Assembly (NCBI RefSeq): GCF_040954645.1
Contig: NC_092809.1
Location: forward strand, 133,971,914-134,035,913
Origin: Diabrotica undecimpunctata
Lineage: Eukaryota > Arthropoda > Insecta > Coleoptera > Chrysomelidae
Length of the DNA stretch: 64,000 bases
Direction of reading: 5' to 3'
Shown here: positions 9,275 through 20,549 of the stretch, one piece after another
Numbering within the stretch: the first letter of the stretch is position 1
Layout: the number at the start of each line of letters is the position of its first letter
Position numbers and translations under genes: made by a program
The notes under the pieces: model-generated
Databases searched by the model: none
What the model saw: the letters and a program-made list of their open reading frames with translations, nothing else
Told to the model about the DNA's origin: nothing

Positions 9275-10211
9275 GAATCAAACGTTACACCGAGAATTTT
9301 GCATTCCTTGACTACTGGAAGATTCGCTCTCTCAATCATAATATTAGGGGATAGGAAGGGTGATAGTCTACTAAATTTTATTATTTTTGATTTTGTATAT
9401 GATAAAGACAGGCCAATGGAGCTTGTTTTTTTAACTAGTGTATCTACTACGGATTGAATAAGCTTGGAAGTTGTAGAGATAGATCGTCCGTGGCAGTAAA
9501 TTATCAGGTCATCTGCGTATAGGACATGCCTAATAGGGGATATTATATTAGAGGACAAGTCGCTTATTGCTACGTTAAACAGAGTTGGGCTTAATATTGA
9601 ACCTTGTGGTACGCCGTCAGTTTGATGGTGAAGTGATGAAAAAATGCCATTGACAGAGACTCTAAATGTTTGTGAAGTTAAGAAATTTTGTATAAAATGA
9701 AATCTGTTACCCTTAATGTTATAATGAGAAAGTTTCTTCAGTATGAATTGCCTGCTAATTGTATTAAATGCACCTTCAATATCAAACACTGCTGCAATGA
9801 CTTCTTGTCTCCTGTTGAAGGCATCGGAAATATGGCTTTGGAGATGGATATGGCTTGAGTAGAGCGATTTCGTCGAAACCCTGACGTTCTTTTGGAATTA
9901 TATAATATTTGTTAAAAAACCACGTAAGACGTTTGTTGATCATTTTTTCAAAGATTTTGCAGATGGTACATGTTAGAGATATTGGGCGATAAGCGCTGGG
10001 TGATGAGCGTGATATGTTAGGCTTTTTAATGGGTATTACAATAAATTAAGGTTTGCCACTGATTAGGAAACTTGTTAGATGACAAGATTAAGTTAAACAT
10101 TTCAAGAAGTTTAAGGTGACCTAAACTAGATAGTTTTTTTTATAAAAATGTAAGGAATATCGTCGGGGCCGGAAGCAGTGTTCTTAAGATTTTTAATAAC
10201 CGAAGTAAGTT
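9275..10211 (-). pseudogene. I-like ORF2, RT palm
   Basis: Carries RT motifs DIEGAFNTISRQF, GVPQGSILSPTLFN and LYADDLIIYCHG, so the YADD metal-binding pair is kept. Upstream, before about 9790, the frame is shifted but still shows RT text such as SAYRPISLTC. The protein stops making sense at 9264-9274, exactly where the target duplication of the nested RTE copy lies, and resumes at 8826. Confidence 0.8.
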
Positions 10212-10830
10212 CTATGTAAGAGATATAAATATAGGGGAATGATTGCTATCGTAAAGATCATCAGCGACTTTCCAATTTAGTAAAGGTGTGGATTTTGGAT
10301 CACTAAAGCTAAGATCTATAGAAGAAAATGTGCCTAAGGAGAAATTCAAGTGTGTACTAGAGCCTGTATTTAGTAGACAGGAATATGTACAATTAATAAC
10401 GTTTTCAACAGTTTTACCTTTGTTTGACGTGCTATTGGAATCCCACATAAGGTTGTGAGCGTTGAAATCGCCAACAAGAATGTATGGAGAAGGGAGCTGG
10501 TAAATGAAGTCTAGAAGTTCTATTTCCTTTAGAGAGTGATTAGGTGGAATGTATACGCTACAAATAGTAATCTTATTAGGACACCAAGTGGTTATGGCGA
10601 TAGCCTCAAGTTCGATGGTGAGAGGAAGGTGCGAAGAAAATAGTTCACTGGAAATAAAAATTAAAGGTCCACCACTGGCTCTGTTGCAGTCAGTTCGAAT
10701 ATAATGGGATCCTTCAAAATTCTTTAGTTTAGTAATTTTTGAGTTAGTTTCTTGTAAGCATATGATTTCAGGTTGTTCTTCGGTAGCTAATTGCTGGATT
10801 TTTTCTATGCGAGGAAAGAAACTATCGCAA
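10212..10830 (-). pseudogene. I-like ORF2, endonuclease domain
   Basis: Apurinic/apyrimidinic-type endonuclease used to nick the target. Visible motifs are LQETNSKIT near 10740-10770, GDFNAHN at 10452-10471, and SNHSPIFISL near the end, the position of the usual SDHxP motif. Several frameshifts separate these blocks, so the enzyme is dead in this copy. Confidence 0.75.
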
Positions 10831-10984
10831 TTTCATTAAATTATTTTGAATCTAATGTTTAAATGTGATAAGTGTGGGACTTCTGTAAGGATTTTTGAGA
10901 GCATTGAGAAATAGGGGCGTTAGTTTCATCGTCAGTTAGGTAATCGGATGATGCACTCAAATTGTCAGAGTCTTCAGGATTAAG

Positions 10985-11471
10985 CTATCTTTTATTTTTT
11001 TTTGCAATCTTGTTATTCGGTTTTTGAAGGATCTCTCTTTTGGCTTTTGTTTGTGAATGAAGAAGAGATAAATCATTAAGCAATCCTTGGGTATTGGAAG
11101 TGAAATTGAGAGCTTCTTTAAGTAGGTCCGGTATGCTGTAGGTAATTTCTAGGAAAGCTATAAATTGGTTTTCAGTAAGAGTTAATTTGCATAAATTATT
11201 TTTATAGATGGCTTGGACTGCATTATAAGAAATGGGTGTCAATTTATGTTCTTCTGTTACGATTGTTTTACTTGCTAAAAGAATTAGTGGTAGATTTTAC
11301 AGATAAGTGGGGAGGCATTTGATTGATAGTTGGTTCTGGAGTAGGAACTGGAGAAAGTTGAGAAGGGGTGCCAGCATTACGGTCACTGGATATAGCCCGT
11401 TTCTGTCTCTGTACTGGAGGGGATGCTAACTGTGTAACTAAGGGGATGCTTAAAAAGAAAAGACCGGCCAC
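10985..11471 (-). pseudogene. I-like ORF1 remnant
   Basis: Two open blocks upstream of the endonuclease, where ORF1 should be: 10985-11242 ends in a very basic tail (KPNNKIAKKNKR) and 11268-11471 contains QRQKRAISSDRNAGTP and a Pro/Thr-rich linker. I see no zinc knuckles. Assigned by position and basic character. Confidence 0.45.
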
Positions 11472-11480
11472 TGGTGTTTT

Positions 11481-11974
11481 TTGTAATCATTGAATTATTT
11501 TATTAAATTTTCGTTTGCGTGTCCTGGCAGTCTCTTTCCCGACATTTCACCTTCTCGAGTTAACTTAAAAACATTCAGAAACAATTAAGAAACACAAAAT
11601 TGTTACACAAAATACGTTGTTTCCTTCTCTAATAACACTGTTTTTAACATTTTTCTCCACTAATCTAGCATTGCGTAATTTTTACAGGGTTCCTCTAATC
11701 TGTTTCCTAAAAGGGAATGTACTAAATCTTCTTTCAAAATTCTTCTATTCTTACTGGCATAGTCTAATAATTCTGCCACGAAATCTCTTTCAAAATCATC
11801 ACTAATAAAATGTATCGAACACATTGTTACAGTGAGCATATTGAATTTGCCAGACCAGTGACAAAAATGTACCCATTTCTTAGATAAAACATTATCCTTG
11901 GGATACCGAAAAAATCTAATTTCACCAGCAAAACCCTTAATTTAATTTAATTTAATTTCAAAATCCATTAATGC
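11481..11974. other. spacer with short (AATTT)n run
   Basis: May be the 5' leader of the I-like element. A small tandem run of AATTT units lies at 11937-11959. No gene recognised. Confidence 0.4.
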
Positions 11975-12993
11975 AACAACTTGACGAACACCAATTAACA
12001 TCTGTGGGTACTGTCCGAAAGAACAAGAAGCAAATTCCTTCCACAATGGTCAACACAAAAAATCGAGAACAGTATTCTACACTTTTTGGTTTCCAAAAAA
12101 TACAACCTTAGTATCCTATATCCCAAAGAAAAACAAAAATGTTCTGTTGTTATTAACACTATACCATGATGACAGAATAGACTCATCTACGGGAAACGCT
12201 AGGAAGCCAGAAATAGTCACATTCTACAATGTTACTAAAGAAGGGGTTGACACCGTTGACCAGTTATCCGGTACATACGACGTTTCACGAAGCAGCAGAA
12301 TATGTGTGGAATTAACTCCCAACTAATCTATAAGATCAACTATAATGACTATACACTGAAGCGTCGAATATATTTGAAATATCTTAGTTTGTCACTGATA
12401 GCAGATTATATGGAAGAAAGACAACAGAATCCTCGGTTGCCGAGAAAACTGCGTGAGACTCCGGGCTATAAGACTGCAGATTGTGATGAACCTTTGCCTA
12501 AACATCAGAAAGTACAAGGTAGATGTGTAGTGTGTCCCAGAACAAGAGTGTTATGATAGCAGACATTTTGTTTGTTTAGAACACGCATGTTTCAAATGCG
12601 ATATTTGCGTCAACGAGGAAAGTCAGTAAATGATGTTGTAACTTTTGTTCATGTGCGTATTATTCTTTATAATGTTGATTTGTTTATAAGTCAATAAAGA
12701 AAATTTATGTCGTGTTTTGTGTTCAGAAGTCTTTAGTTTTTTTTTTTCATTTTAGAAAAATGTAATGATTTTAAGTTGCTATTTCTGCTATTTTTGAACT
12801 GTGCAATAAATTGTTTCAGCTGATAATACTTTTTCAATTTTTTTAAAGTACGCACTATTTCAAACGAAAAGTATATACTTTTGATGCAGATACTCAAGTA
12901 TTGAGTTTTCCAAGACGTATTTTGCTAATGGGTATGTCACACCCCATCACACCAGACACGTAAGTTTTAGAAACCACAACAACGCAGGGTTAA
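11975..12993 (+). mobile_element. piggyBac element, right part with terminal repeat
   Basis: Holds the C-terminal half of a piggyBac transposase in broken frames and ends at 12983-12993 with CGCAGGGTTAA. That is the piggyBac arrangement of a terminal repeat ending in GGG against a TTAA target (TTAA at 12990-12993). The matching left end is not found, so the left part is missing or degraded. Confidence 0.75.
11985..12660 (+). pseudogene. piggyBac transposase, C-terminal remnant
   Basis: Fragments in different frames read GTVRKNKKQIPSTM, EGVDTVDQLSGTYDVSRSS (the conserved VDxxDQ region with the last catalytic Asp) and then RLPRKLRETPGYKTAD. The Cys-rich C-terminal finger follows (RCVVCPRTR, then HACFKCDICVN in another frame). 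At least three frameshifts and several stops; not functional. Confidence 0.8.
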
Positions 12994-13654
12994 GTAAGTA
13001 CGCTTTTTTTTTTTAAAAAAAGCCCTATTATTTTTAAGCAATATCCACACCTTTGTATTGACATTGCTAAAAAACAAACTAATGTGTTTCAAAGTTAGCT
13101 AGGCTTTACTTATATTTATCTAAACAGACCTGAATACCTATGTTTAATAAAGTTAATTTAAAGTGCTGTTGCTTGTTTACCTGTCCATGTCATTGTATAG
13201 GAACAAACAACAACAAAAGCATTAATACTTTTCCACGCAATTACTTCAAATTTTATTATCCGGAAACCTTTCATTGCAAATATTTTCACCTACGTATGTA
13301 ATTAAAAACACCAAACTGGTGTGTAGCACGAAATGTAACGGTAGGGGTTTAAGGAAAATGATTATTTTTATTTATAATTCATAGCAGTGATTAGAATGTT
13401 CAAATAGTTATAGATTATTTAATAAAACAATATACACGAAGTAGTTTTTTAAGCGTTTCCTGGTATTTGGAAAAGTTGTTTATCTAAAGGTGTCCACGAA
13501 CTATTTATGTTTGAATACTGACTGACCAATTCGTTATTTATTTATTAATTCCTCTGTTGCAAGTTGTAATCTGCTGTAAATATTATACTTTTTACAAGAC
13601 AGTTTATTATTTTATTTTCATTCTATGGGCTGTTATTTTTTTATTCTTTTTTCG
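12994..13654. other. AT-rich spacer
   Basis: No coding or structural signal that I recognise. Confidence 0.4.
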
Positions 13655-14135
13655 GTGCCATATTAGGCCCCCCTAACGTTGGCAATTTCATTGGCGAGTT
13701 TATGACGATTTTCAGCTGATCGGAATAGTTGTTTCGTGATAATCTGAAGGATTCTGTGCCGGTCTCCTCTAAGACCATACCCTAGGTATGAAATTTTTCT
13801 TATTTATAAGAAATAGTTTCCAATAACTCGCACCGCATTTGCTCTATTTAACAGAGCTTCGTTTATTTACATAGCATGCCCTGAAAGCTATCCCAATTGA
13901 TCACTACTGATTTTCACTCTAAAGTCTTTATCTTGCAAAGCATGTTCGAAAATTATATCCGAGTAGATATTAAATAAGGGAGAAGATATAATGTATCTCT
14001 GTCTGATGCCCCATTGAATGTAACATTCGTCGGTTAATCTCTCATCGACTCGTACAACTGCTTTCCGCTTCCAGTATAAGTTTTCTATAATATCGAAAGC
14101 ATTTTCATACCGATGAAAGTCACTTAAATATATTT
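13655..14135 (-). pseudogene. RTE-like RT fragment, internally deleted
   Basis: Minus-strand text includes AFDIIENLYWKRKAVVRV, then YIISSPLFNIYSDIIFEHAL (the LSPLLFNLYSE block of the RT palm), then a jump to LGYGLRGDRHRILQIITKQ from the C-terminus. The catalytic YADD and thumb are missing. Several stops. Confidence 0.65.
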
Positions 14136-14216
14136 ACATTGTTCGCGGCATTTTTAGAGAAATACATCAAAGTCAAATATTTTTTTTACCTTTTTAATAT
14201 CTCAATTCATTTCATC

Positions 14217-14366
14217 TACTTCTTCTTACTTCAGTGCCTTATCCGGTCCGGATGTTGGCGATCATCAAGGCCGTGGAGGTCATCCCAAACCATTGTCGGA
14301 GGTTTTTCAACCACGAGATACGACGGCGTCCCGGTCCTCTCCTGCCAAATACTTTACCCTGCATAA
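14217..14366 (-). pseudogene. RTE-like family 1, 3' end fragment
   Basis: Encodes QGKVFGRRGPGRRRISWL and KNLRQWFGMTS, then ALMIANIRTG and a stop, followed by GAAGTAAGAAGAAG at the 3' edge (near 14217). It matches the 3' end at 16478-16582 apart from a small internal deletion. Confidence 0.7.
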
Positions 14367-14369
14367 AAA

Positions 14370-15453
14370 GTTGAAGTTGAAGAACCCCCAATGAGTTCTG
14401 AATAGAGCTTATCGCCTCCTACAGCACTACCTAGAAGATCTGAAAGAATTCGTCATTTACCACGGTATATGGAAGATTATAGTGTGGGAGAATGATGTGA
14501 TATTAACTTTCTTGGTATTGCTTTGGCTGTAGACTTCGAATATTGTAGGCAACTTTATGCTGTCAGTGTTTGACAGAAGTCACTGCCACTGCCATATTAA
14601 TTTCTATTGTTTTTGTTAACATTATGTGTACAATTTATGTTGATTAGAACCTTATATCGTAAGTTTTACTATATCATTTCACTAAGTGAGGACAGGGCTT
14701 TAGGAATCTCTTGTTTTATTTATTATTACCGACTTTCCAGTACTTTTCGCTACATAACTATTACTTTTAGGTAAAAATGGTTATTTAGGTGCTACGTAAG
14801 GTTTAGGTGGTGGGGAGGGGGTACAGAAAAACGTTACGATGCATTACATGGCGGGTTGAAAAATCTTCAAAAATTACGTTACGTAATACTTGAACGCCTC
14901 TCTACTATGTGATCATCTACAATTTCGTGGTTTGTTTCCATTAAGTACTACTTTTTATTTTTACCATTTCTGTAAAATATTCGTAATTTATCATACCTAT
15001 ATGGGTTTTCTCGTTTTTTCGTGTTTCTCTCTTTTTTGGAAATTTTCGTCTGCTTTGTATTTTATTTTCTCTTTTTATTTCTACTTGTTATGTCTATTTA
15101 AAATTTGAAGAATGATTTCTGTAACATATTAATAATTTTCAATTATTACGTCGTTACAGGCATTTATGTTCGAACAATATCTAAAATAGTAAAAGAGAGC
15201 AAAAGCTCTCTGGATTATAAAGGAAAAGTGGGCTTTACTCCAAACAAACCTATAAGAAAGTCAACTGTCACAGATTCACCAACATAACAAATTAAATATA
15301 TACGGCGTATATTATACAATTTAAATAGGACAGAAAATCTTTTAGGAAGTTGTACTACATTGTGTGTTTCAAATAATTAATTAAATAGAAAATTTAAACG
15401 TCAACGTGTATGGACACCTTTATTAAAGAAGGGAATAAACTTGCACCGCTAGT
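14370..15453. other. spacer, no recognised gene
   Basis: Short open frames at 14890-15108 and 15105-15287 are low-complexity (Phe, Tyr and Leu from T-rich DNA) and look like chance. Confidence 0.4.
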
Positions 15454-15645
15454 TTACAGATCGCTGTCCCCACAAATGTAGGCTACATTATCAACAATGG
15501 AGAGAGGTGGTTGTTTAGACTTTTCCTGAAGTTTAGACCACTCTTTGTCGTTCGCGGATCGGCGGTTGACTTGATAACATACAGCAGCGGTGGTATCGTA
15601 TGCACCACGAGTCACTGAAGCGGCTTTTCTAAATCTTTCGGTGAA
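15454..15645 (-). CDS. unidentified candidate 3' terminal exon
   Basis: A 63-codon open stretch on the minus strand (for example RGAYDTTAAVCYQVNRRS, EWSKLQEKSKQPPLSI, VAYICGDSDL) ending at TAA (15456-15454), with AATAAA about 30 nt downstream. Base content and codon use are clearly more balanced than the surrounding AT-rich DNA. An in-frame stop lies just upstream, so if real it must begin at a splice acceptor inside the stretch, for example the CAG near 15625. I do not recognise the protein. It could be a host gene's last exon, a retroposed gene end or an unknown transposon. Confidence 0.35.
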   Translation of the reverse strand, partial: FTERFRKAASVTRGAYDTTAAVCYQVNRRSANDKEWSKLQEKSKQPPLSIVDNVAYICGDSDL

Positions 15646-15649
15646 TGTT

Positions 15650-16466
15650 CAATTAAGTCTTGATTAACATACCTGTAACAAATGAGTGCTGAATGGTCTG
15701 ACGATCAGTGTATTTTTTTGATTATCTAGACTTGTTGAATTTGTTTATGTACTGCGCGTTGTGATACTTTTTTCTTTGGACTACTTTTGCGAATTATGTG
15801 CTGCCGGCACTAGGACACTAGCTGTTTATTATTGTTATTTGTTTAGTAAGGTAAGATATGTTTGTTTTTATAATTATCTTAGAGTGTAAAAGCAAATAAG
15901 GTCAGTAGGTAAAAACTAAAAAATAGATATATATTCTTTAATTTTTTTCTTTTTTAATTGTGATCTAAAAATTCACGATTTATTTTTACCTAATGCACCT
16001 TCTCTTCAATTCTACTTTACTTAAAAGAGCATTATTATTGCCTATCAGAAATATAATTTATGATGTTTTTGTATGGATGTGTAAGACATCTGAATAAAAC
16101 AAATCAATACCATCATCTACAGCATAAACTGGTCGCCGCAAATATTAGGCAATGTCAGTTGTTTTTCTTTCTAACTTCCGCATATAATATGAGGATACGC
16201 GGGAAAAGTGGCAGAAATAGTTTAAAATATGGTTTAAAAGTAGATATTTGAAGAAAAAAGGTGTTATCAAGACTGCAGTTTTCGTGATATCACTTTACTC
16301 TTGACAGTTACAATTTCGAAAATATCCAAAACATAAATGAAGCAAACAAAATACGGTTTTATTAAAAAAATTAAATATATCAATGTACAATAAAGACAAT
16401 AATAAACGAACAGCTAATGCATGGTGCCATCATGCTCTGGTGTCCCATCTTCCATTAATACTATGC
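15650..16466. other. spacer, no recognised gene
   Basis: No family resemblance in any frame that I can see. Confidence 0.4.
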
Positions 16467-16477
16467 GTCCAAACCAT

Positions 16478-16582
16478 GGGTTTGGGATGACCTCAGCGGA
16501 GCTGTTTCGCAGAGCAGTCAACAAAACCATGATAGCCTTGATGATCGCCAACATCCGGACCGGATAAGGCACTGAAGAAGAA
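16478..16582 (+). mobile_element. RTE-like family 1, 105-bp truncated copy
   Basis: Encodes only the last residues (MTSAELFRRAVNKTM, ALMIANIRTG, stop) followed by GGCACTGAAGAAGAA. It is flanked by an exact 11-bp duplication GTCCAAACCAT at 16467-16477 and 16583-16593, which proves insertion by target-primed reverse transcription despite the tiny size. Confidence 0.85.
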
Positions 16583-16691
16583 GTCCAAACCATTTAACTA
16601 ACCGTTTGATATACATCAACTTATATATGCTTTCTCAAACCACAGCAGTTCGGCCTTTATTGGTTGTAAGACGGTAAAAACATGCCCTGTA

Positions 16692-16890
16692 CTGTCTTCT
16701 TCTTCTTCTTTAGCCTTCATTTATCCATTGTTGGACATAGGCCTCCTCCAATTGCTTCCACGCTTTCCTATCTTTTGCAATTCTCATCCACTGCTTTCCA
16801 GCTACAGCTGTTATATCGTCTATAAATCTCTTTTTGGGTCTTCCCACGCTTCTTTTTGTTTCTCGAGGTCTCCAAAATGTCACTTTACTG
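16692..16890 (-). pseudogene. RTE-like element, C-terminal fragment
   Basis: Minus strand reads VGRPKKRFIDDITAVAG, RIAKDRKAWKQLEEAYVQQ, then a stop and a GAAGAAGAAGAAG tail at 16695-16712. The KDRxxWxxLEEAYVQQ ending is common in RTE-type ORFs. It belongs to a different subfamily from the copy at 16478. Confidence 0.7.
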
Positions 16891-17807
16891 GCCCAAATTT
16901 AAACTCAAATAAGAAAAGGTGCTTTCCACAATGTTGGATTATTCAATTTCGATCTTTTCTAACAAATAATAAATTTGCTGATAATTCTGTTGACACGCTA
17001 AGAGTACAAACATATTTCACTTAAGTAACAATATTGGATATTATACGACAATCCCTGGTACTTAAATAAAGACTCTGAGGTATATCGGTGACACTATTTT
17101 TATCGCTGAAATACCCAAAGACTTTAAATAATGGTAAATTAATTCATTCATCAACCATTATAAAAACTGCATGAGAAGACCTAGTCTTCGGCACGTCTAG
17201 AATCTCAGCTAGTTTGAGCCTCTTATTATCTGATTAGGATTACTTATTAGGCCTCTTATTACTCTCCGAAGCGTATAGTCCCTTATCAAACTTGTGGCTT
17301 CATAGAATATAACGGGAAGTTTTGTCATTCTCCATAAGCGGCAACATTGTTGAACATCTCCTACAATTAAGTAAGAGTTAAGCTATGGAACTCTAGGAAC
17401 CTTCTGTTACTTGCAGCCTAGTCTATCTAATATTTCCACTACTAGTCCAAGAGTTCTGTAACCTTCTCGAGAAAATATGACACAAGAAGCAGAATTGGCT
17501 TGCCCTTTCTTGTAAAGACATTGGCTTTTTCATTGTACTTTACACCTGAGTGTTATGGTATGCATTCAGGGGACGAAAATATAAATAAAGAACTTAAAAA
17601 CAGAATTTACACAGTTGTTGAGCAATTATGATAAAAATAAGAACAGAGAGAATGTTGGAAATTGTAGAATTAAAAAATCTCAGATAAATTGATAAAAAAA
17701 CACTCAAAATAGAGCCAGAAGCATATACTTAAAACACATATTAGAACCACAATATTAATAAAATGACCATAGACATAGTAATAAAAATAAGCAAGAAATC
17801 ATTCATC
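16891..17807. other. spacer, no recognised gene
   Basis: Nothing supported. Confidence 0.4.
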
Positions 17808-18060
17808 ATCACGTAGCGCTACAACCCTGGGTGGGTCTTGGCTGACTGTACAACTTTTTTCCAATTTGTTCGGTCTTCCATCAACCTCAGGTCAATGGAA
17901 TGTTCATTTTCCGGAGATCTGCTTGGATGTTATCTTTCCATCGCATTCTGGGACGTCTGAGTGGTCTTTTGCCTGTGGGAATCTCTAGAACTGTGTTATT
18001 ACACCTGTGTTATTACAGCTCTGATGATGGATTTATAGATTTTTATCTTTGAACTTCTTG
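17808..18060 (-). pseudogene. RTE-like family 2, 3' end fragment
   Basis: Minus-strand text KRPLRRPRMRWKDNIQADLR and a degraded DRTNWKK block, then the 3' terminus GTAGCGCTACGTGATGATGA. The ATGATGA tail resembles the 3' end of the family 2 copy at 33011. Confidence 0.65.
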
Positions 18061-18220
18061 TACGATTTTTTGATTTTATGAGCTTATCCAGTGCGAATAG
18101 ACAGCGGTTTGCAGATTGGATAGAGATAGAAAGAAATCATTCCCCAGTGGAAATACAATCAAGAAATTGCTGGTGAACGATAATATACTCAAAGGTGCAT
18201 TGAAAACAGGCATCAGACTG

Positions 18221-20549
18221 TATGAAGAGTACAGGGAAAAAACAAAATGTGTCATTTTTTTCCACAACTGAGTAAATTTAATTTTAATGTTCAAAACCAA
18301 TTATTTTTGTTTCAAAAAGGGATTATAAACAGTAGTTTACATAAAACAAAAGTTATTGTTGTTATAAAGTATTATAATTACAGTTTTCTGGTTTACAAAA
18401 ACTAAAGTCGGCTTTATTGCAAAAAAATCTGCATCACTCACGGTTTTGCAGGAACAAAAGCAGCAATGTCACCTAAAACAGACAAAAACCAGCAGTTTTT
18501 ATTTTTGAACTAAAAAAAGAAAATTAATGTATTTTTTAATGTTTATTTATTTATTAACATATAAATAATTTAAACTTACTGTTAGAGATAAGCCAGGTTC
18601 TGAAAAATTGTCGCTGCTTTTGGACTACATAAGACTCATTAGGTCGTTAAACTTAGCCTTTGGAATTGGTAAAGGACCTGTAGCCAAAATTTAAAAAAAT
18701 AAATAAATCTCATTTTTATTTAAAAGGTTCTTATAACTTACCATCGTATACCAGAACAGGGAGCAAAAATTCTCCACATCTTAAAGCTGAGTTTTGGTCA
18801 GAGCGTTTTTGTATTAATCCAGATAGTACTGGTCATTGTTTGTTGAACGGTAGTAGGTAAGGCGGCTATGGTCAGATGATGCCACTATTTCCTTCAAACT
18901 CTGAGTTTTAAATGGGCATTTTTGTAAATATATGTCTAAAAATGATTTCCAATCCAGTACCACGTTTTGTGAGACACTCACTATAACAAACGGCGATGGC
19001 TTGGAACAAGAATGCCTAATGACTTCTTCAAACCCTTCCGGGAGCGGGACCTTAAAGAGGCTCTTCAAATCCCACAATCTCACATTTTTGTGACATTCCA
19101 AAAAGGAATATCCACTTACAGGGAATGTGATATTTATATCTTTCAGAGTATAAATCTTGTTGTTTACTAAAAAATGAATAAATCGAAAAATAGTAAAGTT
19201 TTTATTTTGTCCTCCGGCAGAGTCACAGAAGATTTGCAGTTCTTCAACACTTGTAAGTTAATACTGATAAAATTGAGAATAAAAGATGTAACTTCGTTTG
19301 ATTCTATTTTAGTAATTCCTTTATGATATGTATAAAAAATAGACTTGCCAGAAGAGAGGACATGTATTAATTGTATATTAAAGGCATAAAAATATAACGC
19401 TTCAGCCTTTCTTTTATGCAAATCGCTCATAACAGTTAATTGTCTAAGTTCATCAGTATAAGTCAAAGTTTTAAGCTTAATTTGAAATTCATCACATCAC
19501 ACGTCACTTTTTTGGGCTATCCAGAAGCAGTATTAAATTCCTTATTAAAAATTGTTCTGTACGTTTCATATAAGACTTTAGCATTTAGATGCTTTTCCTT
19601 AAAGAGGTTAAACATTTTTTTGATTGTGAGCTCTTCTAGTAAATAAGTCTTTTTTGTATCTTTCAGACTATAGTGGCTCTGACGACTCTTAAAACTTTTG
19701 ATATGGTCAAATACCAAACCTTTTGTTGTCTTCCAGCTTCCTATGTGTTGCACTATGCTTTCCACGTCTATCCTTAGGAGTTGCACTACTTCGTTTGAGG
19801 CTTTCCTTTATACAATTTATTTAATTTTTTGTAATCCCATGAATGGAACAAAAAGCCTTGGCACACATCTGAATATCACAATCGCGAAATAGATCTCGAT
19901 ACACATAACTTGCATCATGGAAACTGGCAGTATTCTCGTTTCGACGGGGCCTTCTATGCTGGATAGGTAAAACCGTATTTAAACCAGCCAAATAATAATT
20001 TTGCTCATCGTGAGAGCGCAGAGCATTAAAATTTCTCAATATTTTTTTTTTGCGCCTCATTAATTACCTCAAAGCAATTCAACCTTAAACAGTTACAAGA
20101 CTGTCCAGCTTCATTAGTCGATAACTTCAACATTTTAAAGACCTCTGGCATCCGGTCGGTAGTCTTCCTTTTTTTTGAAGGCATAATTTTGTTCCCAACG
20201 GACCCCTCCGAATCTCTATTAGCTATAATCGTTTATTAATAATCATACAAATAAATAAGAACGTACACTTACGTACGTTACAATAATACTGACACGTTTC
20301 TTAAAAATGAATATTGCACCAGCCGGTTTGTTTACATGACATCGCTGGTTTTTCCCCCTGGACGTTTTTACTAAGCTGGTTTTTATTCGGTACGCTATAG
20401 TTTAGACACTGTTTTACGCCATGCTACGATAGTTTTTTCCCAGTTTTAGTACTTTAAAATATAGGTCGTCATTCAAAGAATTTAATGGCGCCTGTACCGA
20501 GATTTTCAATAAAAAGTAATATATCTGGTTTTTCCCTGTATCCTTCATA
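18221..20549 (-). mobile_element. DNA transposon with ~21-bp inverted ends carrying a DUF7869-like gene
   Basis: Left end TATGAAGAGTACAGGGAAAA (from 18221) and the reverse complement of the right end, TATGAAGGATACAGGGAAAA (from 20549), agree at 19 of 21 positions. The gene between them fills most of the 2.3 kb. Inner copies of GCTGGTTTTT lie at 20344 and 20375 and inverted at 18484. A TA target duplication is possible but cannot be separated from the repeat. I do not know a named superfamily with these ends. Confidence 0.65.
18438..20183 (-). pseudogene. DUF7869-like protein of the transposon, spliced and decayed
   Basis: Starts at ATG 20183 (MPSKKRKTTDRMPEVFKM), followed by a Cys-rich start (SCNCLRLNCFEVI). 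Family landmarks follow in order: FCSIHGI, SATPKDRRGKHS, RQSHYSLKD, CDEFQIKLKTL, YTYHKGITKIESNEV, FCDSAGGQNKN and FPVSGYSFLECHKN. I recognise this order from multicopy insect proteins with the DUF7869 region. Two introns with GT-AG ends fit near the C-terminus: 18678-18741 and 18473-18579. Frameshifts near 19730, 19500 and 19250 and several stops disable it. The conserved Asp, Gly and Gln run (CDSAGGQNKN) suggests a nuclease-like fold, but that is inference. Confidence 0.7.

Larger units (their letters stand above)
7329..11480 (-). mobile_element. I-like non-LTR retrotransposon, decayed, with a nested RTE copy
   Basis: Minus-strand order is ORF1 remnant, endonuclease, reverse transcriptase, RNase H, then a 3' end in CAATAAAAAAAAAA near 7329-7345. 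An RNase H after the RT separates it from Jockey and points to the I superfamily. Frameshifts include a G run near 8526-8536. An RTE copy at 8827-9263 splits the RT. The 5' end near 11480 is only approximate because I found no target duplication for this element. Confidence 0.75.

Noticed and set aside
14890..15287. Two plus-strand frames as a membrane protein gene
   Set aside because: The Phe/Tyr/Leu richness comes from T-rich DNA; no start context, splice sites or family match.
18814..20060. Four separate small minus-strand genes
   Set aside because: Family motifs run through all four in order, so they are pieces of one decayed gene.
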